Below, in pieces: positions 1-7,397 of a stretch of 64,000 bases of DNA. The notes below the pieces were generated by a model that was not told the DNA's origin, did not search any database, and was given only the letters and a program-made list of their open reading frames with translations. The first letter of the stretch is position 1. Every line of letters begins with the position of its first letter. The translations under genes and the position numbers were made by a program. Source of the DNA: Streptomyces sp. B3I8 (lineage in GTDB: Bacteria; Actinomycetota; Actinomycetes; Streptomycetales; Streptomycetaceae); NCBI RefSeq assembly GCF_030816915.1, contig NZ_JAUSYN010000002.1:3857501-3921500 (forward strand), read 5' to 3'.

Positions 1-694
1 GTCGGTGGAAGTCGAGCACCGGCCAGCCGCGGGCGACGGCCTCGCGGCGCAGCGCCCGGTCGGGGTTGACGGCGTGCGGGTGTCCGACGGACTCCAGCAT
101 CGGGACATCGGTCGCGGAGTCGCTGTACGCGTAGCAGCGGGCGAGGTCGTACCCCTCGGAGGCGGCCAGTTCGCGCACCGCTTCCGCCTTGGTCGGTCCG
201 TACGCGTAGTACTCCACCTCGCCGGTGAAGCAGCCGTCGTCGCCCACCACCATCCGGGTCGCCACGACCCGGTCCGCGCCGAGCAGTTCCCCGATGGGTT
301 CGACCACTTCGGCACCGGAGGTGGAGACGATGACGACATCGCGTCCGGCGGTGTGGTGCGCCTCGATCAGGGACGCGGCCTCGTCGTAGATGATCGGGTC
401 GATGAGGTCGTGCAGCGTCTCGGCGACGATCTCCTTCACCTGCTGGACGTTCCAGCCCCGGCAGAGCGCGGACAGGTACTGCCGCATGCGCTCCATCTGG
501 TCGTGGTCCGCGCCGCCGGCCAGGAAGACGAACTGGGCATAGGCGGTACGCAGGACGGCCCGGCGGTTGATCAGGCCGCCTTGGTAGAACGACTTGCTGA
601 ACGTGAGCGTGCTCGACTTCGCAATGACCGTCTTGTCCAGGTCAAAGAAGGCCGCTGTGCGGGGCGAGGAGTGCTTTTCCACGGGCCCGAGCAT
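1..694 (-). CDS. HAD-IB family phosphatase, 3' end cut by window edge
   Basis: The minus-strand frame opens at the ATG at 694 and runs off the left edge, so about 231 N-terminal codons are visible. Residues 18-22 are DLDKT, the nucleophile motif of HAD phosphatases. A VIVSTS motif II and a YSDSATDVPM metal-binding motif follow in the right order, which is the SerB-like HAD-IB pattern. Streptomyces proteins of this type beside the Tad locus are often annotated as 'inhibition of morphological differentiation' proteins; that name is recalled, not shown here. A stop codon at 713-715 blocks any upstream extension, so the ATG is secure although no clear ribosome site precedes it. The substrate is unknown. 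Confidence 0.85.
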   Translation of the reverse strand, partial: MLGPVEKHSSPRTAAFFDLDKTVIAKSSTLTFSKSFYQGGLINRRAVLRTAYAQFVFLAGGADHDQMERMRQYLSALCRGWNVQQVKEIVAETLHDLIDPIIYDEAASLIEAHHTAGRDVVIVSTSGAEVVEPIGELLGADRVVATRMVVGDDGCFTGEVEYYAYGPTKAEAVRELAASEGYDLARCYAYSDSATDVPMLESVGHPHAVNPDRALRREAVARGWPVLDFHR

Positions 695-1218
695 ATGCGC
701 CCACCATTCGGGCTAGCGCGGGGCGCGGCTGGTTTGCCTGAGAGGGGCTTCGGGTACACCATGGAAGTCACGGATCGTTCGCGACCGTGCTAACCCGGCC
801 CGACTCCTCCCCCCCCGAGTCGGCCGTGGAGACGACCCCCGCTCTCCCCCCCGGCGGGGGTCGTCGCATGTCCGGATGGGTTTTCTCGTTCCGAGCCCGG
901 TTGATGCAACGGCCCTGCGTGGAACCGGGGGTTATTTGTCATGGGCATGACTTGCTACTCAGGGTAGTCATGGTGTAGCGGTATGACAGTCGTACGCCGT
1001 TCACCGATATGGGTGAGCGCGATATCCACAATCGCCGAGTTGTCCACCGTTTTGGACCAAGATCCACACGATTTCGGGGAGCGCCACATCGTGTTTCCAG
1101 CGCGTCCACTCGCGGCGAGTTCGGCGGAGTTCATGGCCGGTTGTCGTTTGTCGGACGCAATGGCCGGTTCGTATCGGCTGTTCGCCGTGAGAACCCGACG
1201 ACGAAGGGGCTGGAGACC
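695..1218. other. Intergenic region between divergent HAD and ssd/tad genes
   Basis: This 524-base stretch separates two divergently transcribed genes. I see no convincing protein-coding gene; the forward frame open from 1009 continues into the downstream gene but lacks family-like sequence before 1219. It holds two hairpins, CGACTC/GAGTCG around 799-826 and a stronger one at 831-865. The remainder, roughly 900-1150, is less GC-rich than its surroundings and is the likely tad promoter region. Confidence 0.6.
831..865. terminator. Perfect 12-bp hairpin in a divergent intergenic region
   Basis: The arm at 831-842 (GACGACCCCCGC) is perfectly complementary to 854-865 with an 11-base C-rich loop. 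It looks like a Streptomyces GC-rich terminator without a U-tract. Both flanking genes point away from it, so it does not end either of them. It could end an unannotated small transcript or act in the 5' leader of one of the genes. Confidence 0.6.
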
Positions 1219-2313
1219 GTGACGGAAACCATCGAGCACGACGGGACACACCGCGCAGAGGGACGGCAGCGCGGACCGCTGATCGTCACCGAGGACACCG
1301 AGCTGCTCGACGACCTGCTGCGCCTGTGCGCCGCCGCGGGTGCCCGGCCCGAGGTGCATCCGACGGTGCCCGAGGGCCGGGAACGCTGGGAGGCGGCGCC
1401 CTTGGTGCTGGTCGGGAACGACGCGGTGCCCCGGGTCCGGGGGGCCACCCGCAGGCGGGGAGTGGTGCTGGTCGGACGGGACCAGGACGACTCGGGAGTG
1501 TGGCGCCGGGCCGTCGAGATCGGGGCCGACCACGTCCTCGTGCTCCCGGACGGCGAACAGTGGCTGGTCGACCGCATCGCCGACGTCACCGAGGGCGTGG
1601 GGCGTCCGGCCCTGACCGTCGGGGTGCTCGGCGGACGTGGCGGGGCGGGCGCCTCCACACTGGCCTGCGCGCTCGCCGTCACCTCCGCCCGCGAGGGCCG
1701 GCGCACCCTCTTGGTGGACGCGGACCCGCTGGGCGGCGGACTGGACGTCCTGCTGTGCGGTGAGTCGGCGCGCGGTCTGCGCTGGCCCGCCTTCGCCGCC
1801 TCGCGGGGCCGCGTGGGCAGCGGGGCACTGGAGGAGTCACTGCCCGCGCTGCACGCCCTGCGAGTGCTGAGCTGGGACCGGAGCGACGCCGTGACGGTGC
1901 CTCCCGAAGCTGTCCGTGCCGTCCTGGCCGCCGCCCGTCGACGCGGGGGCACGGTGGTCGTCGACCTGCCGCGCCGATTCGACGAGGGCACCGCCGAGGT
2001 TCTCGCACAGGTCGACCTGGGGCTCCTGGTCGTCCCGGCCGAGCTGCGCGCGATCGCCGCGGCCCGGCGGGTGGCGTCGGCGGCCGGCCTGGTCCTGGGC
2101 GACCTCCGGGTTGCGGTGCGCGCCCCCTTCGCGCCCGGGTTGGACGACCGTGAGGTGGCCCGGTTGCTCGGGCTGCCGCTGGCCGGCGAGGTGCCGACGG
2201 AACTCCTCGCCCCGGACGGGGGCACACCGCCCGGAGCGGCGGCGCGAGGCCCGCTCGCCCGCTTCTGCTCGGCCTTCTGGAGCCGGGCCCTGACCGGGAC
2301 GGAGGCGGCGTGA
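1219..2313 (+). CDS. Septum-site-determining / TadZ-CpaE-like P-loop protein
   Basis: A 364-residue MinD/ParA-superfamily protein at the head of a Tad cluster. TadZ/CpaE proteins place the secretion apparatus, and the mycobacterial counterpart (Ssd, Rv3660c) affects septation. Residues about 1-125 form a receiver-like domain. The ATPase domain starts near residue 133 with GVLGGRGGAGAST, followed by LLVDADPLGGGLD. The P-loop has Arg and Ala where the classic deviant Walker A (KGGxGKT) has lysines, so ATP hydrolysis may be weak or absent. I chose GTG 1219, after GGAG, over the open frame reaching back to 1009 because upstream residues look non-coding. Its stop overlaps the next start by four bases. 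Confidence 0.85.
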   Translation: MTETIEHDGTHRAEGRQRGPLIVTEDTELLDDLLRLCAAAGARPEVHPTVPEGRERWEAAPLVLVGNDAVPRVRGATRRRGVVLVGRDQDDSGVWRRAVEIGADHVLVLPDGEQWLVDRIADVTEGVGRPALTVGVLGGRGGAGASTLACALAVTSAREGRRTLLVDADPLGGGLDVLLCGESARGLRWPAFAASRGRVGSGALEESLPALHALRVLSWDRSDAVTVPPEAVRAVLAAARRRGGTVVVDLPRRFDEGTAEVLAQVDLGLLVVPAELRAIAAARRVASAAGLVLGDLRVAVRAPFAPGLDDREVARLLGLPLAGEVPTELLAPDGGTPPGAAARGPLARFCSAFWSRALTGTEAA

Positions 2314-3680
2314 ACGGCGTCGGCGTGCGAAGCGGTGGCGGAAGCGGCAATGGCCTCGGGAGCGGAGGCGGGAGCGGCAGGGCCAGTGGCCGTGGAAGTG
2401 GCGTCGGCACGGAGCGCGCCGACGACCGCCGTTCCGAGACCGGACATGCCGCACTGTTGGACGGGGTGCGGCGATGGCTGGCCGAGAGCGGGGCCGAACC
2501 GACCCCCGCACGCGTGGCACAGGCCCTGCGGGAGCAGGGCAGGGTGCTGGGCGACGCCGAAATCCTCGGCACCGCCGAGCGGCTGCGCTCCGAACTGGTC
2601 GGCAGCGGGCCGCTGGAACCGTTGCTCGCCGACCCCTCGGTGACCGACGTGCTGGTCTCGGCGCCCGATCGGGTCTGGGTGGACCGCGGCGGCGGCCTGG
2701 TGCTCACGCCGGTGACCTTCCCGGACGCGGCGGCCGTACGGCGTCTCGCACAGCGCCTCGCGGCCGTGGCGGGACGGCGCCTCGACGATGCGCGGCCCTG
2801 GGTGGACGCTCGGCTTCCGGACGGCACCCGACTCCATGCCGTCCTGCCTCCGGTCGCCGTCGGTTCCACCTGTCTGTCCCTCCGGGTGGTCCGGCCGCGC
2901 GCCTTCACCCTCGGCGAGCTGGTCGAGGCGGGCACGGTACCGCCCGGCGGCGACCGCCTGCTGCGGGCACTGATCGACGCCCGGCTGTCGTACGTCATCA
3001 GCGGTGGCACCGGCTCGGGCAAGACGACTCTGCTCAGCGCGTTGCTGGGCCTGGTGGACCCGGGGGAGCGGATCGTCCTTGCCGAGGACTCCGCGGAGCT
3101 GCGGCCGCACCACCCCCATGTGGTGCGGCTGGAGGGACGTCCCGCCAACCAGGAGGGCGCCGGCCTGGTCGAACTACCGGACCTGGTGCGGCAGGCGCTG
3201 CGGATGAGACCCGACCGGCTGGTCGTCGGCGAGGTGCGGGGCCCGGAGGTCGTCTCCCTGCTGGCGGCTCTGAACACAGGACATGACGGCGGTTCGGGCA
3301 CGCTTCACGCCAACGCGGCGGCCCAGGTGCCTGCCCGTCTCGAAGCGCTCGGCACCGCCGCCGGACTCGATCGCGCGGCCCTGCACAGCCAGCTCGCCGC
3401 CGCACTGTCGGTCGTTCTTCACCTCGTGCGCGACCGCACCGGTTGGCGGCGCATCGCCGAGGTGCACGTCCTGGAGCGGGACGCGGCCGGGTGGGTGGTC
3501 ACCGTGCCCGCGCTGCGCTGGGGCAGGAACGCCTTCGTCCGGGAGGAGGGCTGGGAGCGGCTGAGAGTCCTCCTCCGACAGGCGGGCGTGGACGAGGGCG
3601 AAGGCGAAGGCGCGGGCGAGGACGCGACGACGGAGACCGGGATCGGAGGACGAGCGGGTGCTGTGCGATGCGGTGAGTAG
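2310..3680 (+). CDS. tadA: TadA/CpaF-family secretion ATPase
   Basis: A 456-residue type II/IV secretion ATPase that would power assembly or export of the Flp-like pilin encoded downstream. After a Gly/Ser-rich N-terminus (residues 1-35) come the N-terminal domain and the core. Walker A GGTGSGKTTLL lies near residue 231. An Asp box (AEDSAELRP), Walker B-type residues (RPDRLVVGEVRG) and a His-containing GTLHANA segment follow, as in CpaF/TadA. The GTG start overlaps the preceding TGA (GTGA), indicating translational coupling. The C-terminus is a short acidic Glu/Gly tail. Confidence 0.92.
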   Translation: MNGVGVRSGGGSGNGLGSGGGSGRASGRGSGVGTERADDRRSETGHAALLDGVRRWLAESGAEPTPARVAQALREQGRVLGDAEILGTAERLRSELVGSGPLEPLLADPSVTDVLVSAPDRVWVDRGGGLVLTPVTFPDAAAVRRLAQRLAAVAGRRLDDARPWVDARLPDGTRLHAVLPPVAVGSTCLSLRVVRPRAFTLGELVEAGTVPPGGDRLLRALIDARLSYVISGGTGSGKTTLLSALLGLVDPGERIVLAEDSAELRPHHPHVVRLEGRPANQEGAGLVELPDLVRQALRMRPDRLVVGEVRGPEVVSLLAALNTGHDGGSGTLHANAAAQVPARLEALGTAAGLDRAALHSQLAAALSVVLHLVRDRTGWRRIAEVHVLERDAAGWVVTVPALRWGRNAFVREEGWERLRVLLRQAGVDEGEGEGAGEDATTETGIGGRAGAVRCGE

Positions 3681-3712
3681 GGCCCGGGTGAGGGGCGGGA
3701 GCAGGACAAGGG

Positions 3713-4642
3713 ATGAGGGCTGACGATGAGGGGAGTGGGGCGGTGACGGGGATGGGCGTGGTGGCCGCGTGCGCCGGTCTGGTCTGCGCGGGGACGGCCG
3801 CCTGGTTGCTCGGCGGGCGGCACGGCGGCCCCGGGCGGGCCCGGCTGCTGCTCGCCGGTGCGGACGGCGGGGCAGGTGAGACGGCTGCCGGGGGCGGAAC
3901 CGGAAGGGGCGCCGGGGCCGGGGCCGAGCTGTGGCAGTTGGTGCTCGCGCGGGTGGGCCGGCTCGGCGCCGAGTGGTGGTCGGTGGCTGCGGGCATCGTG
4001 CTGGCGCTGCTCGGCATGTCGGTACTCCCGCTGCTGGCCGGGGCGCTCGGCGTTCCGGCTCTGCGGAAGGTGCGGATGGCCCGGGGGGCGCAACGGGATC
4101 GGGAACGCAACGGTGAGGCGGTCATCGCGCTGTGCGCGGCGCTCGCCGGTGAAGTGCGCGCGGGACGGCAGCCGGGCGAGGCACTGCGGCACGCGGCACA
4201 GGACTCGGGCGGTCTCGGCGGAGCCAGGGCGGCGGTGCTGGCGGCGGCCCGCTTCGGCGGCGACGTACCTGGCGCGCTCACCGAAGCGGCGCGCGGGCCG
4301 GGGGCCGAGGGACTGCTGGGGCTGGCCGCCTGCTGGCGGGTGGCCGTCGACCGGGGCGCGGGGCTGGCCGCCGGGCTCGACCGGCTGGAGGCAGCCCTGC
4401 GCGCGGAGCGCGACCAGCGAGCCGACCTGCGGGCCCAACTGGCGGGAGCCCGGTCGACGGCGGTGATGCTCGCCGGACTCCCCGTGCTCGGCCTGCTGCT
4501 GGGCACCGCTCTGGGCGCCGATCCGCTGCATGTGGTGCTGCATACCGGTCCGGGGCTGATGTGCCTGCTCGTCGGTGCGGTGCTGGAAGGCGCGGGGCTG
4601 TGGTGGGCGCTGCGGATCGTCCGGGGAGCGGAGGAGGCATGA
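3713..4642 (+). CDS. tadB: TadB-like type II secretion F-family membrane protein
   Basis: A protein of about 300 residues with an N-terminal membrane segment (GVVAACAGLVCAGTAAWLL), a second hydrophobic pair near residues 85-115, and a C-terminal hydrophobic pair after a T2SSF-like helical region (GEVRAGRQPGEALRHAA). This matches the inner-membrane platform TadB. Start choice is uncertain: ATG 3713 after AAGGG, GTG 3743 and ATG 3752 are all in frame and only change the length of a short lead. The gene ends in an ATGA overlap with tadC. Confidence 0.85.
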   Translation: MRADDEGSGAVTGMGVVAACAGLVCAGTAAWLLGGRHGGPGRARLLLAGADGGAGETAAGGGTGRGAGAGAELWQLVLARVGRLGAEWWSVAAGIVLALLGMSVLPLLAGALGVPALRKVRMARGAQRDRERNGEAVIALCAALAGEVRAGRQPGEALRHAAQDSGGLGGARAAVLAAARFGGDVPGALTEAARGPGAEGLLGLAACWRVAVDRGAGLAAGLDRLEAALRAERDQRADLRAQLAGARSTAVMLAGLPVLGLLLGTALGADPLHVVLHTGPGLMCLLVGAVLEGAGLWWALRIVRGAEEA

Positions 4643-5484
4643 GCGGGCGGTACATGGCCGGATTCCTGGCGCTGGGGGTGGAGCTCCCGCTTGTCCACAG
4701 GCTGGGAACGGTGTCTGCGCTGACGGCGGCCCTGTGGTGGTCGGCCCGTGCCCTCACCCGGATGCGGCGCGCACGGCGACTGCGGCGACGGCTGAAAGCG
4801 GTGCTGCTTCGCAGATCGGTGGGCCGACGACAGTACGGGCTCCGCGTACGAGACATGGCGCAGGGGTGGCTGCCTCCGGTCGGGGCGGTATGCGGAACGT
4901 GGGCCCTGATCGGGGGTGTCGGCGGCCTGCTGCCGGGACTGCTCGCGGGAGCCGCCCTCCGGTGGTGGCGGCTGCGGCGTCAGCGAGGCACCGGGACCGG
5001 CTCCCGGGCGGGGGAAACGGCGGCCGACGACACGCTCGCCGCCCGCCAGCTACCGCTCGCGGCGGATCTCCTGGCCGCCTGCATCGCGGCCGGCGCCACC
5101 CCGGTGACCGCAGCCCAGGCGGTGGGCGAAGCTCTCATGGGACCCGTCGGAGAGCGGTTGGCGACCGGGGCGGCCGAGGTTCGGCTCGGCGGTGAACCGG
5201 CCACCGCCTGGCGGGAGCTGGCGGAGCTGCCGGGTGCGGCATCACTGGCCCGGCTGCTGGAGAGGGCCGGTGATTCGGGTGCCCCGGCTGCCGTCCCCGT
5301 GGCCCGCCTCGCCGCGGATGCCCGAGCGGAGCGGGGCCGTGCCGCGACGGCAAGGGCCCGGCGGGCGGGTGTCCTGATCACCATGCCGTTGGGCCTGTTC
5401 TTCCTGCCGGCCTTCCTCGTGGTGGGTGTTCTGCCCGTGGTGATCGGACTGGCCGGCGGACTGTTGAGCGGAGGTGGCGCCTGA
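4639..5484 (+). CDS. tadC: TadC-like type II secretion F-family membrane protein
   Basis: A 281-residue second platform protein. The order is membrane segments (VSALTAALWWSARAL; PVGAVCGTWALIGGVGGLLPGLLAG), a T2SSF domain (LPLAADLLAACIAAGATPVTAAQAVGEAL) and a final hydrophobic stretch (GVLITMPLGLFFLPAFLVVGVLPVVIGLAGG). I start it at ATG 4639, preceded by GGAGGAGG and overlapping the tadB stop as ATGA, rather than at in-frame ATG 4561 inside tadB. TadB and TadC normally act as a pair. Confidence 0.88.
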   Translation: MSGRYMAGFLALGVELPLVHRLGTVSALTAALWWSARALTRMRRARRLRRRLKAVLLRRSVGRRQYGLRVRDMAQGWLPPVGAVCGTWALIGGVGGLLPGLLAGAALRWWRLRRQRGTGTGSRAGETAADDTLAARQLPLAADLLAACIAAGATPVTAAQAVGEALMGPVGERLATGAAEVRLGGEPATAWRELAELPGAASLARLLERAGDSGAPAAVPVARLAADARAERGRAATARARRAGVLITMPLGLFFLPAFLVVGVLPVVIGLAGGLLSGGGA

Positions 5485-5630
5485 GGAGCGAACCCGAGAC
5501 GCGAACCGCGAACTCGATACGAGAACACCGACGTGGACCCGTGCGGTGCACGGGAGATGACGGACGAGACACCGCAGTCAGGCCAATGGCAGCAGGAACG
5601 ACACACAGCGACAGCGACACGGGGGTCGAG

Positions 5631-5954
5631 ATGAGCAGGACCGAACGAAACCGAGGACGAGGACGGGAGCGCGGAGCAGGACAGATGCGGGAACCAGGGC
5701 GATCGCAAATGCGGGCGCGGATGCGGACGTGGATGCGGGCGCTGGCGTGGATGCGCGCTCCGGTGCATGAGTTGCGCAGCCTGTATGAGCGGCGGACGCT
5801 GCGCCAGGACAGCGGAATGGTCACCTCCGAATACGCCGTCGGCATTATCGCGGCGGTGGGGCTGGCGGCAGTGCTCTACAAGGTGCTGACAAGCGGCCAG
5901 GTGGCCGGGGAACTGCAGGACATCGTGAAGCGGGCGCTCAGTGTCCGTATGTGA
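5631..5954 (+). CDS. DUF4244 Flp-like pilin subunit
   Basis: A 107-residue small protein whose C-terminal half, GMVTSEYAVGIIAAVGLAAVLYKVL, is the signature of DUF4244. This is the actinobacterial Flp-pilin-like component, with a Glu just before the hydrophobic helix as in type IV pilins. The N-terminal half is Arg/Met-rich (RMRTWMRALAWMRAP) and looks disordered or leader-like. The ATG at 5631 is chosen over an open frame from 5541, but no strong ribosome site is visible and starts nearer 5689 are possible. No prepilin peptidase gene is seen in the cluster. Confidence 0.75.
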   Translation: MSRTERNRGRGRERGAGQMREPGRSQMRARMRTWMRALAWMRAPVHELRSLYERRTLRQDSGMVTSEYAVGIIAAVGLAAVLYKVLTSGQVAGELQDIVKRALSVRM

Positions 5955-6366
5955 ACGGGCGAGGCCCGTGGACGCACGGGGTGACCGCGGCACAGTACGG
6001 CGGGCGATGGCGGACCGGATGCGCGACCGCGGCTTCGTGACGGCGGAAGCGGCAGTCGTACTGCCCGGGCTGGTGCTCTTCGTGATGGCGCTGATGTGGG
6101 CGCTGCTCGCCGCGTCCGCGCAGATCCAGTGCGTGGACGCGGCGCGGGCCGGGGCCCGTGCCGCGGCTCGGCAGGACCCGTCCGACACGGTCCGGGCGAC
6201 GGCCCGCCGGGCGGCCCCGGAGGGGGCGACGGTGACGGTGGGCCGGGAGGGCGACCTCGTCCGAGTGACGGTGGTGGCCCATCCGCCCGGGCCGGACACG
6301 CTGACGCTGGAGCTGCGCAGCACGGCCGTGGCCCTGGCGGAGGAGACGGTGGGGGTGGGCACATGA
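5941..6366 (+). CDS. TadE-family pseudopilin-like protein
   Basis: A 141-residue TadE-like protein. After a charged lead comes RGFVTAEAAVVLPGLVLFVMALMWALLAASAQIQ, with the conserved Glu followed by a hydrophobic helix. The small extracytoplasmic part (DAARAGARAAARQDP...) is typical of TadE-like minor pseudopilins. The GTG at 5941 overlaps the DUF4244 gene by 14 bases; ATG 6007 is an alternative start directly before the hydrophobic segment. It ends with ATGA coupling to the next gene. Confidence 0.82.
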   Translation: MSVCERARPVDARGDRGTVRRAMADRMRDRGFVTAEAAVVLPGLVLFVMALMWALLAASAQIQCVDAARAGARAAARQDPSDTVRATARRAAPEGATVTVGREGDLVRVTVVAHPPGPDTLTLELRSTAVALAEETVGVGT

Positions 6367-7397
6367 GTGCGGAGGGAGGAGGAGTCGACCCGCGGGTTCC
6401 CAGTGACCGCGACGCCCGCCGCCCCCGAGGTGATCGCGGCTCGGCCGCGGTCTGGGTGGTCTTCGCGCTTGCCGGAGTATGTGCCGTGTTCGGTGCCCTG
6501 CTGCTGGCGGGTCAGGCGGTGGTCGTGCGGCACCGGGCGGCGGGTGCCGCTGACCTCGCCGCGCTGGCAGCCGCGGATCGCTGGACGCAGGGCGGTGGGC
6601 CGGCCTGCGACACGGCCCGGCGGGTGGCACGGGCGCAGGGCGCGCGGCTGGTGCGGTGTGAGATCGAGGGCGAGGTCTCCGACGTGACGGCGGCTTCGGG
6701 GAGGGGGCCGTTCACGGTCCGGGTGCGGGCCCGCGCGGGTCCGCCCGGGGCCTACCCGGCCGGAGACACCGCCCCGGCGCTCCCCTCCGCGCCGCGCACC
6801 GCCGTGCCCTCGCCCGCCGTGCCCTCGCCCGCCGTGCCTGCGCCCGACGTGCGCGCGCCCGACGTGTCGTCGTCCTCGGCGTCGCCGTGCTCCGTGTCCT
6901 CGCCCCCCGACCCTCCCCGCAGGAGTTCGGCCAGCAGGCGTACGGCGCCCCTCTTGTGCAGCGGCTCGTTGCCGTTGCCGCACTTGGGGGACTGGATGCA
7001 GGAGGGGCAGCCGGCCTCGCACTCGCAGGAGGCGATGGCCTCTCGGGTGGCGGTGAGCCACTCCCGGGCGGTGTGGAAGGCGCGCTCGGCGAACCCCGCG
7101 CCACCCGGATGGCCGTCGTACACGAAGACCGTCGGCAGCAGCGTGTCGGGGTGGAGCGGGACGGAGACTCCGCCGATGTCCCAGCGGTCGCACGTGGCGA
7201 ACAGCGGGAGCAGACCGATGGACGCGTGCTCTGCGGCGTGCAGGGCACCCCCGAGGATCTCCGGGTTGATCCGGGCCGCGTCGAGCTGGTCCTCGGTGAC
7301 CGTCCACCACACCGCGCGGGTGCGCAGCGTACGGGGAGGGAGGTCGAGCTTGGTCTCGCCCAGCACCTCGCCGGTGAGGACGCGGCGGCGCAGATAG
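6363..7397 (+). CDS. TadG-like (Rv3654c-type) protein with antisense-overprinted tail
   Basis: The first ~130 residues look genuine: a charged lead, GSAAVWVVFALAGVCAVFGALLLAG, then ADLAALAAADRW and Cys residues. This matches the TadE-like protein found next to the helicase in actinobacteria. The start ATG 6363 overlaps the TadE stop. The frame has no stop until 7395-7397, so from 6752 onward about 215 codons lie antisense to the helicase gene and read as Pro/Ser/Arg-rich low complexity. Family members are usually under about 160 residues. Either the natural stop was lost or a sequencing/indel error hides it. The true 3' end is uncertain. Confidence 0.6.
   Translation: MSAEGGGVDPRVPSDRDARRPRGDRGSAAVWVVFALAGVCAVFGALLLAGQAVVVRHRAAGAADLAALAAADRWTQGGGPACDTARRVARAQGARLVRCEIEGEVSDVTAASGRGPFTVRVRARAGPPGAYPAGDTAPALPSAPRTAVPSPAVPSPAVPAPDVRAPDVSSSSASPCSVSSPPDPPRRSSASRRTAPLLCSGSLPLPHLGDWMQEGQPASHSQEAMASRVAVSHSRAVWKARSANPAPPGWPSYTKTVGSSVSGWSGTETPPMSQRSHVANSGSRPMDACSAACRAPPRISGLIRAASSWSSVTVHHTARVRSVRGGRSSLVSPSTSPVRTRRRR

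Noticed and set aside
1..1218. 6S RNA gene near the HAD phosphatase
   Set aside because: As recalled for S. coelicolor, it lies on the other side of the HAD gene, outside the left edge; nothing 6S-like is visible at 695-1218.
1131..3301. Long minus-strand open frames over the ssd and tadA genes
   Set aside because: They are antisense to well-supported genes and show only Arg/Pro/Ser composition without motifs.
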